Below are positions 36,542 through 44,693 of a stretch of DNA of 58,281 nt, piece after piece. Every line of letters starts with the position of its first letter. Position 1 is the first letter of the stretch. The notes under the pieces were generated by a model that saw only the letters and a list, made by a program, of their open reading frames with translations, was not told where the DNA came from and made no database searches. The position numbers and the translations under genes were made by a program. The stretch comes from Phycisphaerae bacterium (GTDB taxonomy: Bacteria > Planctomycetota > Phycisphaerae > UBA1845 > Fen-1342): NCBI GenBank assembly GCA_028277645.1, contig JANQFV010000046.1, forward strand, positions 1 to 58,281. The letters are read 5' to 3'.

Positions 36542-38284
36542 CTATTCTGTTAGCAGATCATACACTTCCGCCCAGTAGGCCTTGTCGGCCGGTGTTTCGC
36601 CGATCGCTGCGGCGACGCTGGCCATGTCGAGCAGCCCGGCGAACGATTCGGGCGCGACGTACGATTCGAGCACCTTGGCCCACTGCTCCGGCGGCAGGCG
36701 ACCGCCGCCGGCACCCGCGCCTACACCTTCGCCGCCACACGGGGTGCAGTCGATACTACAGCAATTCCATGTGACCATCTCGGCAAACGGGTTGATGTCG
36801 TCGAATCCGAAGCTGCCGTTGCAGTTGGCGTCGCCGTGATAATCCATGCTGCCTTCGAGCCCTGGGTAGTTGAGGCGGTAATCCGGCAGATCGGTCAGCG
36901 CGTCGACAAACGCGTTTATGTCACTGAAGTTGGTCGTTCCGTCGTTGTTCATGTCGCCACGGCAGGGTGTGATTAGCCAAATATGTTCGGCAGGGTAATT
37001 GTTCGGATCGTATGCAGTCCCATTGATCGCCACATAACCTTGTACCCATGTATCAGCGCTATCATAGCCATCATAGTCAATCGCAATAAACTCCGTGTCC
37101 CAAGGCAATCCAGGATCAACCGTTATGCTGATCGCGGCACAATCGGGCGACATCGCGTCAAGTGACCCGTTTATGATGATGTGTCCGCGGCTCGTGTCCC
37201 CCACGACGTCTTCAAGACCGCCCTTGATCATGATGCGATCGCAGCCGAAGACTCCGCCATTGATCACGATTCGACCGGAGAGCGGGTCCGGGTACAGGCC
37301 CTGCCCGGAGCGAATCCTGCCGAGCAGATCGCCACCGACCGTGATGTCGCCTGAGAGTTCTGACCAATAGGTAGCGGCGTCAATCAACGCAAGTGGTGTC
37401 ACGTCACCACCGATGTGCATAGCGCCCGCAAATTCCCGGTTCAGTATCATATCGCCGTACAAATCGCCGGATACCGAAATCGCCCCTGAGTACCTGACCT
37501 CGTAGATGTCGTGACGTTGACCATCGACGCCGAGATTTCCTCCAACGTAAACGGAGCCAGTCAGATCTCCTGTACCAACGTCTAATTCGGTAAGGTTGTC
37601 GAGGACGCTAATACTACCGGACAGCACTCCGACGTGGATTCTCTTGACGTTGTGTCCGATTGTCATGGTCGCGTCGTAGGTGCCCCAGATGGAAATGGTC
37701 GGCGTGGCGAGAGGATCGGGCCCCATGACAGTCAAGTCAGCATACATCGCGTGACATTCGATGTCGCCGGCGAGCGAATCGAGCGTGATTGGGTTTAGGA
37801 TGCTGGCCCCCACGTCGCAAGTGCCGGTGAGCGCGTGGGCAGTGATTGGGCCGTACTCCCCAAGCAGGCCGGTGATCTTGAGATGCTCGATCGTGCCGAC
37901 TACGCCCGAGGCGTTCAGGTTGATTTCGCGGATATTGAATGCGCCCGGGCGATCGTATCCCTGGGCGTAATCGGCGACCGTGATTGCGACCGGCCCGGCG
38001 TTTGGGTCGGCTTGGATGAGGTTGATATTGCCGTGCCCGATGACCTGCCCACCGCTCACCACGTCGGCCTCGAACCAGAACGTCTCGCCGTCGATGCCAC
38101 GTCGAATCGTGACTTGCTGTTGGAATTGATCGATTACGTAGTAGGGGTCGTTGGAGTCGGGCGGGTTTTCGTACGCCTGATTGTACTGGAGGATCCTGTT
38201 GTTACCTTGGGCGGCGACGGACGCGCAAACTGCAATAGCCATGCCCCATAATACTCCTGCCGTTCGTAGACGTTTCCTCAACAT
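36542..38284 (-). CDS. Secreted beta-repeat protein with dockerin-like repeats
   Basis: A 580-aa exported protein, with signal peptide about 1-26 (ending VAAQG). Residues 30-420 are Gly-rich beta repeats (SGAISVSGDLYGDM, SGDITVGGDLLGRI, SGRIVINGGVFG), suggesting a beta-helix. Near the C-terminus are two calcium-type repeats: GDMNNDGTTNFSDINAFVDAL and GDANCNGSFGFDDINPFAEMV, then a Gly/Ala-rich linker and short helix. GGAGCTC precedes the ATG. Base composition looks lower in GC than its neighbours. The second repeat matches the protein at 45.1 kb. Function unknown; a surface role is inferred. Confidence 0.8.
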   Translation of the reverse strand: MLRKRLRTAGVLWGMAIAVCASVAAQGNNRILQYNQAYENPPDSNDPYYVIDQFQQQVTIRRGIDGETFWFEADVVSGGQVIGHGNINLIQADPNAGPVAITVADYAQGYDRPGAFNIREINLNASGVVGTIEHLKITGLLGEYGPITAHALTGTCDVGASILNPITLDSLAGDIECHAMYADLTVMGPDPLATPTISIWGTYDATMTIGHNVKRIHVGVLSGSISVLDNLTELDVGTGDLTGSVYVGGNLGVDGQRHDIYEVRYSGAISVSGDLYGDMILNREFAGAMHIGGDVTPLALIDAATYWSELSGDITVGGDLLGRIRSGQGLYPDPLSGRIVINGGVFGCDRIMIKGGLEDVVGDTSRGHIIINGSLDAMSPDCAAISITVDPGLPWDTEFIAIDYDGYDSADTWVQGYVAINGTAYDPNNYPAEHIWLITPCRGDMNNDGTTNFSDINAFVDALTDLPDYRLNYPGLEGSMDYHGDANCNGSFGFDDINPFAEMVTWNCCSIDCTPCGGEGVGAGAGGGRLPPEQWAKVLESYVAPESFAGLLDMASVAAAIGETPADKAYWAEVYDLLTE

Positions 38285-38345
38285 ATTCAGAGCTCCTTCT
38301 GTAAAAGTGTGAAATGGGAACGGAACTACGGCACGATGAAACCGT

Positions 38346-39008
38346 TCATCGTCGCGGTCTCACGCAGGAAAGTAGGCACCCCAACAGGAGAACGAAGCTA
38401 CCGGGCTCAGGCACAACGCCGAAACGGAAGTAGTCCCATTCAGACAGACTGGCCGCGCCCTGAACTCCGTCCCCCCAACCGACCCGTGATTCGATGAGCC
38501 CCAGCCAAAACTCGCCTTCGATCACTGGTTCGCCATCAATCGCCAGTGTGTAGGCACGCATGTCGGATGTTGTGAAGCGAAAAGAGTGCCACTGGCCGAC
38601 CTCGAGCGGCGCACTCACTCCATCTTCAAAAGTACTGCTAATAGAGTCTTCGTCAATGTGGAAGCCCACAGCCCATTCATCATCCGAAAACACACCGACT
38701 GACAGATCGTACGGTCCCACGACATCCAATACGCGAACCGCCCATTCGAGTACGAACTCCTCTCCCCCCTCCGGATCAAGCGCCCCAGGCCTGTCGATCT
38801 GGTAGAAGTCCGCGGTCTGCGTACTGCTCAACGTATCGAGGCGTAGCCATCCGTTCGCAAGCGTCCGCACCGCCGGCGGCCCAAACTCAACGTGGTCCCA
38901 ACCTTCGTTTTCCGGGAAGTCGTCTCCCTCGTACGCCACCCAGTACGGCGTGGCCGACGCCACGCAAGGCGCCAGGGCGATCACGAACAGACTAAGTCCG
39001 ATGCGCAT
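38346..39008 (-). CDS. PEP-CTERM protein (second of a tandem pair)
   Basis: A 220-aa exported protein. Signal peptide about 1-19 (ending ASA), then TPYWVAYEGDDFPENEGW and a concanavalin-like beta-rich body (ADFYQIDR, SVGVFSDDEWAVGFHID). The C-terminus is a PEP-CTERM anchor: VPEPGSFVLLLGCLLSCVRPRR, for processing by an exosortase that is not in the window. GGGAGG is 7 nt upstream of the ATG. It is 2 nt downstream of its paralogue. Confidence 0.88.
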   Translation of the reverse strand: MRIGLSLFVIALAPCVASATPYWVAYEGDDFPENEGWDHVEFGPPAVRTLANGWLRLDTLSSTQTADFYQIDRPGALDPEGGEEFVLEWAVRVLDVVGPYDLSVGVFSDDEWAVGFHIDEDSISSTFEDGVSAPLEVGQWHSFRFTTSDMRAYTLAIDGEPVIEGEFWLGLIESRVGWGDGVQGAASLSEWDYFRFGVVPEPGSFVLLLGCLLSCVRPRR

Positions 39009-39010
39009 CA

Positions 39011-39703
39011 CTAAACCTCCCGACTCTTCGCACTCAAGAGCAGCGTCCCCAACATGAGCCCCAGGCAGCTCGGTTCCGGGACTACGCCGAAACGGAAGTA
39101 GTCCCACTTCGAGAGGCTGGCGGCCCCCTGGGCGCTATCGCCCCAGTTGACCTCTGACTCGACTACGCCTTGCCAAAATGTCCCCTCGAACGCAGGTGCG
39201 CCGTCGACACGAAGTTCGTAATTCCGCATGTCGTCAGACGCGAACTCGAACGTGTGGAACTCACCCGGCGCGAACGACGTGCCTACGTCATCCTCGAACA
39301 CACTCTCAATCGTGGTTTCGTTGAGCTTAAATGCAGCGGCCCATGCGTCGTCGGAGAATATGGTAATGGCCACGTCGAACGGTTGAATTGTCTCAGAAAC
39401 CAGCAGCCGCCAGGTCGCGACAAAGCGTTCTCCCGGGTCGGGATCGATCGCAAGACGCTGGTAGTAGAAATCTGCGGTTCGCAAATCCGCCAGCGAGTCG
39501 ATCACCAACGCGCCGTCCTCGATGTACCGCGTCGGCGGAGGACCGTAGCTGGCCCGCTCCCAACCCTCGTTCTCGGGGAAGTCGTTCCCCTCGTACGCCA
39601 CCCAGTACGGCGTGGCGTTGGCCGTGAGCGCAAGCGTGCCGCACAATACGGCCAGCAAGAGGCCGCCTCCGCCAGATCCCGCCACCGGACTGTTCTGATT
39701 CAC
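39011..39703 (-). CDS. PEP-CTERM protein (first of a tandem pair)
   Basis: A 230-aa exported protein that starts with GTG. It has the same plan as the following gene: TPYWVAYEGNDFPENEGW at the mature N-terminus, GAASLSKWDYFRFGVVPEP at the end, and then a hydrophobic segment with a basic tail. The middle differs. The start is uncertain; GTG 39703 gives a normal signal peptide and lies behind AAGGACAGG. The two genes form an operon, 2 nt apart. Confidence 0.85.
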   Translation of the reverse strand: MNQNSPVAGSGGGGLLLAVLCGTLALTANATPYWVAYEGNDFPENEGWERASYGPPPTRYIEDGALVIDSLADLRTADFYYQRLAIDPDPGERFVATWRLLVSETIQPFDVAITIFSDDAWAAAFKLNETTIESVFEDDVGTSFAPGEFHTFEFASDDMRNYELRVDGAPAFEGTFWQGVVESEVNWGDSAQGAASLSKWDYFRFGVVPEPSCLGLMLGTLLLSAKSREV

Positions 39704-39785
39704 GCCCTGTCCTTCGCCACTCAACCCCGGGGCAATCGCGCAAAGGCACACTCAAATCCTATGCCCCGCGCGATGACGAAAACAA

Positions 39786-39822
39786 CCAGGCATTCACCCC
39801 AATTCCGAGAAGAAATGCCTGG
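39786..39822. promoter_or_regulatory. Perfect inverted repeat upstream of the PEP-CTERM pair
   Basis: CCAGGCATT (39786-39794) and AATGCCTGG (39814-39822) are a perfect 9-bp inverted repeat with a 19-nt spacer, about 80 nt upstream of the first PEP-CTERM gene. It is a plausible operator. The rest of 39704-39957 shows no gene. Confidence 0.4.
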
Positions 39823-39957
39823 ATCGCTTATCCGCCGCTGGTCCGGAAAACCGTGAATTGGCAGGCCGGCGATCGCTCGTCGAGTCCCAGCGTTGAGGCT
39901 CCGGCGCACTCGCCGTGGTGATGCGAAGCGGACGTAACCACACCGTCTCCACCCCGG

Positions 39958-39986
39958 TTGATTTCCCCGATCCGATTTGTCATAAT
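39958..39986 (+). promoter_or_regulatory. Candidate nfnAB promoter
   Basis: TTGATT (39958-39963), a 17-nt spacer and CATAAT (39981-39986), 47 nt before the nfnA ATG. Confidence 0.55.
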
Positions 39987-40033
39987 GGGCGATTCACACA
40001 ATTGGATATCTTGACCCTGATGAGGTAAACGCG

Positions 40034-41008
40034 ATGTTCCGTATCCTCGACACCCGCCAGCTCGCTTCCGACGTCAAGTGGTTCAAGATCGATGCGCCTC
40101 TCGTCGCCCGCCATCGGGAGCCCGGGCAGTTCGTCATCATCCGCCTGTCCGAGACCGGCGAACGCATCCCGCTCACCATGGCCGACGCCGACCCCGAAAA
40201 CGGCACGATCGAGCTGATCGTCAAGGCCATCGGCAAGACCACCAAGCTGCTGTGCACCAAGAACGCCGGCGACGAGATCACCGACGTCATGGGCCCGCTG
40301 GGCATGCCCACGCACATCGAGCAGGTCGATCACGCCGTCCTGGTTGGCGGTGGCGTCGGCACCGCGGTCATCTACCCGCTGGCCAAAGCCCTCCGCGACA
40401 GCGGCTGCTACGTGACCTCCATCACCGGCGGTCGCACCAGGGAGCTGGTCGTGCTCGAAGAAGAGCTGCGCAAGGTTTCCGACGCGGTCTTCGCCACCAC
40501 GGACGACGGCAGCCACGGCTTCCACGGCACCGTCGCCGACAAGCTGCGCGAGTTGATTGCCGAACACGGAGCGGCGGCGGCCACCCAGCACCGTCCCCCC
40601 TCTCAGGGGGGACCACAGGGGGGCGACACGGACGGCGGCGGCGAAAGCGATACCCTCCCCCAACCCCTCCCTGAAAGGGAGGGGAGCGTGTCGCCGGTCG
40701 GGGCAATCTACTGCGCTGGCCCGGTGCCGATGATGCAGGCCATCGCCGAGCTGACCCGCCCGCTGAATATCAAGACCATCGTCTCGCTCAACCCGATCAT
40801 GGTCGACGGCACCGGCATGTGCGGCGGCTGTCGCGTGACCATCGGCGACGAGACGAAATTCGCCTGCGTCGACGGCCCCGAGTTCGACGGCCACCAGGTC
40901 GACTACCGGGAGCTCTGGGACCGCCTGACCGCGTACCGCGCCGAGGAGCAGGACGCCCTCAAGCGTTGGGAAGAACATGAGTGCAAACTGGCAGGAGCCA
41001 CGAAGTAA
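40034..41008 (+). CDS. NfnA/SudB-type FAD/NAD-binding subunit with in-frame repeat insertion
   Basis: Subunit of an NADH-dependent ferredoxin:NADP+ oxidoreductase or sulfide dehydrogenase (ferredoxin-NADP reductase fold), 324 aa. Features: REPGQFVIIRLSE for FAD, VLVGGGVGTAVIYPLAKAL for NAD, and GMCGGCRVTIGDETKFACVDGPEFDGHQVD with the [2Fe-2S] cysteines. Residues about 184-221 are a Gln/Pro/Gly-rich insertion without a counterpart in the family, encoded by two palindromic repeats. The reading frame stays open. The ATG follows GATGAGGTAAACGCG. nfnB follows 45 nt later. Confidence 0.87.
   Translation: MFRILDTRQLASDVKWFKIDAPLVARHREPGQFVIIRLSETGERIPLTMADADPENGTIELIVKAIGKTTKLLCTKNAGDEITDVMGPLGMPTHIEQVDHAVLVGGGVGTAVIYPLAKALRDSGCYVTSITGGRTRELVVLEEELRKVSDAVFATTDDGSHGFHGTVADKLRELIAEHGAAAATQHRPPSQGGPQGGDTDGGGESDTLPQPLPEREGSVSPVGAIYCAGPVPMMQAIAELTRPLNIKTIVSLNPIMVDGTGMCGGCRVTIGDETKFACVDGPEFDGHQVDYRELWDRLTAYRAEEQDALKRWEEHECKLAGATK
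40583..40696 (+). repeat. Palindromic repeats inserted in frame within nfnA
   Basis: Two hairpins: GTCCCCCC-TCTCA-GGGGGGAC (40593-40613, 8-bp stem) and CCCCTCCCT-GAA-AGGGAGGGG (40664-40684, 9-bp stem). Both look like short C-rich/G-rich palindromes known from intergenic DNA. Together with the DNA between them they encode about 38 residues. Confidence 0.75.
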
Positions 41009-41053
41009 CAAGGTGTTGTTGCGCCGGCCCGCTTTCGACGTAGAGGTGTACTG

Positions 41054-42523
41054 ATGCCGATGACCCCCAAAGAGCGCATGGCGATCACCCGCCAGCAGAT
41101 GCCCGAACGCGATCCCCTCGAACGCAACCAGGACTTCAAGGAAGTCAACGTCGGCTTCGGCGAAGCCATCGCCAAGCTTGAAGCCGAGCGCTGCCTGCAG
41201 TGCAAGGACGGCAAGTGCATGTACGGCTGTCCGGTCGGGATCGACATCCCCGGCTTCCTCGACTGTATCGCCGAGGGCGATATGAAAGGCGCCGCCGAGC
41301 TGCTGCTCGGAGCCAACTCGCTGCCCGGCATCACGGGACGCGTGTGCCCGCAGGAAGAGCAGTGCGAGCAGGTCTGCATCCGCGCCAAGGGCAAGCACGG
41401 CGAACCCGTCGCCGTCGGCCACCTCGAGCGCTACGTGGCCGACTGGGCCCGTGAAAACCTGGACATGAAGACGCTGCTCGCCGAACCGACCGGCATCAAG
41501 ATCGCGATCGTCGGCTCCGGGCCGTGTGGTCTGACCGCCGCCGGCGAGCTCGCCAAGAAGGGCCACGACGTCACAGTGTATGAAGCGCTGCACGCGCCCG
41601 GCGGCGTCCTCACCTACGGCATCCCCGAGTTCCGGCTGCCCAACAAGATCATCGACTCCGAAGTCGATCGTCTGCGCCAGATGGGCGTGAAGATCGTCTG
41701 CAATGTCGTCGTCGGCCGCACCTTTACCGTCGACGAGCTAATGAACGAAGAAGGCTTCCAGTCCGTGCTCATCGCCAACGGCGCCGGCCTGCCCATCTTC
41801 ATGAACATCCCCGGCGAGAACCTCAAGGGCGTCTACTCGGCCAACGAGTATCTCACGCGGTCCAACCTCATGGGCGCCTACACCTTCCCCGAGTACGACA
41901 CGCCGATCATCCGCGGCGAGAAAGTCGTGGTCATCGGCGGCGGTAACGTCGCGATGGACGCCGTCCGTACGGCCAAGCGTCTCGGCGCGAAGGAAGCTAC
42001 GCTGGTCTATCGCCGCAGCCGTAAGGAAATGCCCGCCCGCGTCGAAGAGGTTCACCACGCCGAGGAAGAGGGCATCATCTTCAAGATGCTCTGTAACCCG
42101 ATCCGCTACATCGGCAACGACGAGGGCTGGGTCACCGGCGTCGAGTGCATCCAGATGGAACTGGGCGAGCCGGACGACTCAGGTCGTCGCCGGCCGGTCC
42201 CAATCAAGGGCTCGGAGTTTGTCGTCGACTGCGACCTTGCCATTCCCGCGATCGGTACGCGGGCCAACCCGCTGCTGACCTCGACGACGCCCGACCTGAA
42301 GCTCAACAAGTGGGGCTACATCGAGGCCGACGAGAGCGGCGCTACCAGCAAGCCGGGCGTTTACGCTGGCGGCGACATCATCCGCGGCGCCGCGACGGTC
42401 ATTCTCGCGATGGGCGACGGCAAGACCGCCGCCAACGCGATGGACCGCTACGTGCGGGAGAAGAACGACCTGCCGTTGCTGGAAGAGGTGAGCGTCGCGC
42501 CGCCGATGGAGTGCGGGGGGTAA
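41054..42523 (+). CDS. NfnB/GltD-like NADPH-binding iron-sulfur flavoprotein
   Basis: A 489-aa partner of the preceding gene, with the glutamate-synthase small-subunit fold. The N-terminal cysteines CLQCKDGKCMYGCPVGIDIPGF and CPQEEQCEQVC bind [4Fe-4S] clusters. The FAD site is IVGSGPCGLTAAGELAKKG and the NADPH site VVIGGGNVAMDAVRTAKRLGA. In the two-gene arrangement this is NfnB or SudA rather than true GltD; no large glutamate synthase subunit is present. It would link NADH, NADPH and ferredoxin pools. At 489 aa it has normal length. Confidence 0.92.
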   Translation: MPMTPKERMAITRQQMPERDPLERNQDFKEVNVGFGEAIAKLEAERCLQCKDGKCMYGCPVGIDIPGFLDCIAEGDMKGAAELLLGANSLPGITGRVCPQEEQCEQVCIRAKGKHGEPVAVGHLERYVADWARENLDMKTLLAEPTGIKIAIVGSGPCGLTAAGELAKKGHDVTVYEALHAPGGVLTYGIPEFRLPNKIIDSEVDRLRQMGVKIVCNVVVGRTFTVDELMNEEGFQSVLIANGAGLPIFMNIPGENLKGVYSANEYLTRSNLMGAYTFPEYDTPIIRGEKVVVIGGGNVAMDAVRTAKRLGAKEATLVYRRSRKEMPARVEEVHHAEEEGIIFKMLCNPIRYIGNDEGWVTGVECIQMELGEPDDSGRRRPVPIKGSEFVVDCDLAIPAIGTRANPLLTSTTPDLKLNKWGYIEADESGATSKPGVYAGGDIIRGAATVILAMGDGKTAANAMDRYVREKNDLPLLEEVSVAPPMECGG

Positions 42524-42589
42524 GGGTCGAGGGACGAGGATTGAGGATTGGGGAACAGACCTCTGGTCTTTCATCCTGTGCGCGTGATC

Positions 42590-42613
42590 AGAGCCCGAAG
42601 CGCCAGCGAGGGT
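42590..42613. repeat. Planctomycete-type short intergenic repeat
   Basis: AGCCCGAAGCGCCAGCGAGG (within 42590-42613) resembles a short repeat often seen between planctomycete genes. The gap 42524-42717 also has a GAGGATTG tandem (42537-42550) and a small hairpin AGACC-TCT-GGTCT (42557-42569) followed by TT, a weak terminator candidate for nfnAB. Confidence 0.5.
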
Positions 42614-42717
42614 CCTCCGCCGCGTGCCATCACAATGACCGGACGGGGCCCGCGACTTGATCTTCGCGACCGCAGTCGTCTGGCCGCATTGAAGGTGTCC
42701 CCCATAACTGCCCGCGT

Positions 42718-43674
42718 TTACCGCCTTTCCATGCGCCCCCGCCGCGGCCGATCATCGGGCGGTCCGCCGCGTCTGCCGCGCTCCTCCGCCTCCGTTCGCA
42801 GCCGCTCCATGCGCAGATCGACCTCGGCTGGAGCGTCTGCCCGCAGGTCGTCGGCCCGGGTCTGTAGAACCTGGACTTCCTTATCGATCCGCCGCTCGAT
42901 CCCCTCCATCAGACGTGATCGCGCAGCATTTCGCGCGGGCTCCGTCTCAGCAGCGTGATACGCCGCGAGCAGTTCTCGCAGCCGCGGCGGTGCTCCGGCC
43001 GGGATCGCGTCGCTCGACAGTAGGTGATCACTCGCCTCCTCGATCAGGGCGGTGCGCTGGGCAACGAGCATCTCGGCCCGTGCCTCGAGGATATCGATCT
43101 CCAGCTCCACGCTCCGCGCGACTGTTCCGCGCAGCCGCTCCCACGCGCGCTCCTGCAGTGACGGGGCCCGCACACGTGCGATGCGCATCGCACGTTTGCG
43201 CATCATCAAGCGCGTCTCGGCGTGCTGCCGCACCAGCTCGCCGATCTCGGGGCTGTATTCGTAAACACGCCGCATCTGCCGCAGTCGCGGTGCGTGCTCC
43301 GTGAGCCTCTGCCTGAACCGCTCGGGGCTCTCTTCACGCAGCGCGTTCAGCAGGTAGTACGCCCGCGGTATGTGCTCCCGGGCAAACTCCATCAGCTCTT
43401 CCGCCTCGCCCTCGCGCAGCGGACTGCGATCGCTGACGTGCAGTTCGAACAACGCCGGTCCGGGGCCCATCCCGAACAGTCGGCCCAATGCCGGGCCGTG
43501 GCGCCCGCGGCCGCGCTCGTTGTGCTGGTGTCGACCGCCGCCACGCCGCCCATCGTCCGGGTCGCGCCGTTCGGCGGTCTGCGCCGCTACTGTCACGGCG
43601 CTCAACCCGAGCAGGGCCGTCAGCAACAGCCCGCGGCAAACGTCGCACCGGTTTCGCAGCGCGTCCCACACCAT
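42718..43674 (-). CDS. Secreted coiled-coil protein of an ECF sigma operon
   Basis: A 318-aa protein. A signal or anchor segment lies at about 14-32. A His/Gly/Arg-rich patch follows (RRGGGRHQHNERGRGRHG), and the rest is long charged helices (EREILEAR-like: VELEIDILEARAEMLVAQR). It recalls the plan of periplasmic Spy/CpxP-type heavy-metal sensors without a clear motif match. It is the third gene behind an ECF sigma factor and a small membrane protein. A role in sensing metals or envelope stress is inference. Confidence 0.65.
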   Translation of the reverse strand: MVWDALRNRCDVCRGLLLTALLGLSAVTVAAQTAERRDPDDGRRGGGRHQHNERGRGRHGPALGRLFGMGPGPALFELHVSDRSPLREGEAEELMEFAREHIPRAYYLLNALREESPERFRQRLTEHAPRLRQMRRVYEYSPEIGELVRQHAETRLMMRKRAMRIARVRAPSLQERAWERLRGTVARSVELEIDILEARAEMLVAQRTALIEEASDHLLSSDAIPAGAPPRLRELLAAYHAAETEPARNAARSRLMEGIERRIDKEVQVLQTRADDLRADAPAEVDLRMERLRTEAEERGRRGGPPDDRPRRGRMERR

Positions 43675-43683
43675 GCAGTGTCC

Positions 43684-44118
43684 CTACAGCGATTCCACGT
43701 CGTCGAGTGTACGTTCCAGCGTATCGAACAACGCGTCCAGCTCGTTATCGTAATCCCAATCTTCGCCGCCATCGACGTGCGTGCCCAGCTCGACCAGCGC
43801 CGTTACCTGCTCCGATGTTTCGTCTAGCGCCGCGGTCCACTGCCGCAACTCGGCTTCGGCCTCGTAACCCGATACGGTCGGAGACACCATCGGCAGATTC
43901 CCCAACCCGACCGCCAGCGCGAGCGCCGCCGCCAGCCCGCTCACGGTGCGGGCGACGGTCCATTGTTCCTGGCGCCGGCGCGCGTCGCGCGCCGCGTTTG
44001 CCACGAGCGTGCGTACGTGCTCAACGCATTCAGAACCCGGCTCGACTGCGGGCAAACGATCCAACAGCCGCATCTGGCGCTCGACGTCCGCGTTCAGCTT
44101 GTCCAGTTCGGTCGACAT
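43684..44118 (-). CDS. Small membrane protein, likely anti-sigma factor
   Basis: A 144-aa protein. Residues 1-50 are helical and charged (MSTELDKLNADVERQMRLLDRLPAVEPG). One membrane segment lies at about 58-78 (VSGLAAALALAVGLGNLPMV), and the external part is acidic. No zinc-anti-sigma HxxxCxxC is present. Position 2 nt after an ECF sigma gene and the one-span layout support an anti-sigma role. Confidence 0.68.
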   Translation of the reverse strand: MSTELDKLNADVERQMRLLDRLPAVEPGSECVEHVRTLVANAARDARRRQEQWTVARTVSGLAAALALAVGLGNLPMVSPTVSGYEAEAELRQWTAALDETSEQVTALVELGTHVDGGEDWDYDNELDALFDTLERTLDDVESL

Positions 44119-44120
44119 TT

Positions 44121-44693
44121 TCAGCTCTCTTCGCCCAAGTCCGCCTGGAGGCGTTTCAGTGCCCGGTGCGCGCGGGCCAGCGCCGTTCCCAGCGGCACGC
44201 CGAGCAGGTCCGCGATCTCCTGAAACGACAGCTCCGAGTAGTGCCGCAGCAGGATGATCTCCCGGTCGGCGTCGGACAGTCGGTCGAGGCTCGCCGCCAG
44301 CCGCTCGCCCAGCTCCGCTTCCACGAGCAGTTGGTCCGCGTGCTGCGCCGGGGCCGACAACTCGGCTGCTCGTGACGTTCCGTCGTCTTCGGCACCGTCC
44401 AGCGAGAGCGTATCGCCACGCCTTCCCCTGCGCCGCGCCCGGTCGCGGGCCAGATTTGCCGCGATGCGGAACAGCCAGGCTTCGAACCGGCCGGCGTGCT
44501 CATAGCGATCGATGGTCCGCACGACCCGCAGGAACGTCTCCTGCATCAGGTCTTCGGCCGTCTCCCGCTCGTTCGTCAGCCGATACAGCAGGCCGAACAC
44601 GCGCCGGCTGTACCGGCAGACGAGTTCGTCGAGGGCGGCCGGCTCTCGCCGACAGGCCCGCTCGAGCAGTTCGTCCAGCCCGGACGGTTCCAC
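44121..44693 (-). CDS. ECF-type sigma factor
   Basis: A 190-aa sigma-70 family protein with regions 2 and 4 only. Region 2: CRYSRRVFGLLYRLTNERETAEDLMQETFLRV, then RFEAWLFRIAANLARDRARRR. Region 4: LSDADREIILLRHYSELSFQEIADLLGVPLGTALARAHRALKRL. GTG 44693 follows GAGGATGTT. It heads an operon with the small membrane protein and the coiled-coil protein, the usual arrangement for signal-controlled ECF factors. Confidence 0.92.
   Translation of the reverse strand: MEPSGLDELLERACRREPAALDELVCRYSRRVFGLLYRLTNERETAEDLMQETFLRVVRTIDRYEHAGRFEAWLFRIAANLARDRARRRGRRGDTLSLDGAEDDGTSRAAELSAPAQHADQLLVEAELGERLAASLDRLSDADREIILLRHYSELSFQEIADLLGVPLGTALARAHRALKRLQADLGEES

Noticed and set aside
39980..41593. A 537-codon open frame antisense to nfnA/nfnB
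   Set aside because: High-GC codon bias leaves long antisense frames open. The translation has no motifs, while the plus strand has complete flavoprotein motifs. The same reasoning removes the antisense frames over pntAA, recA, cpaE and cpaF.
41054..42523. Glutamate synthase small subunit (gltD)
   Set aside because: It pairs with a SudB/NfnA-type subunit and no large GltB gene is near; the two-gene layout fits NfnAB/SudAB.
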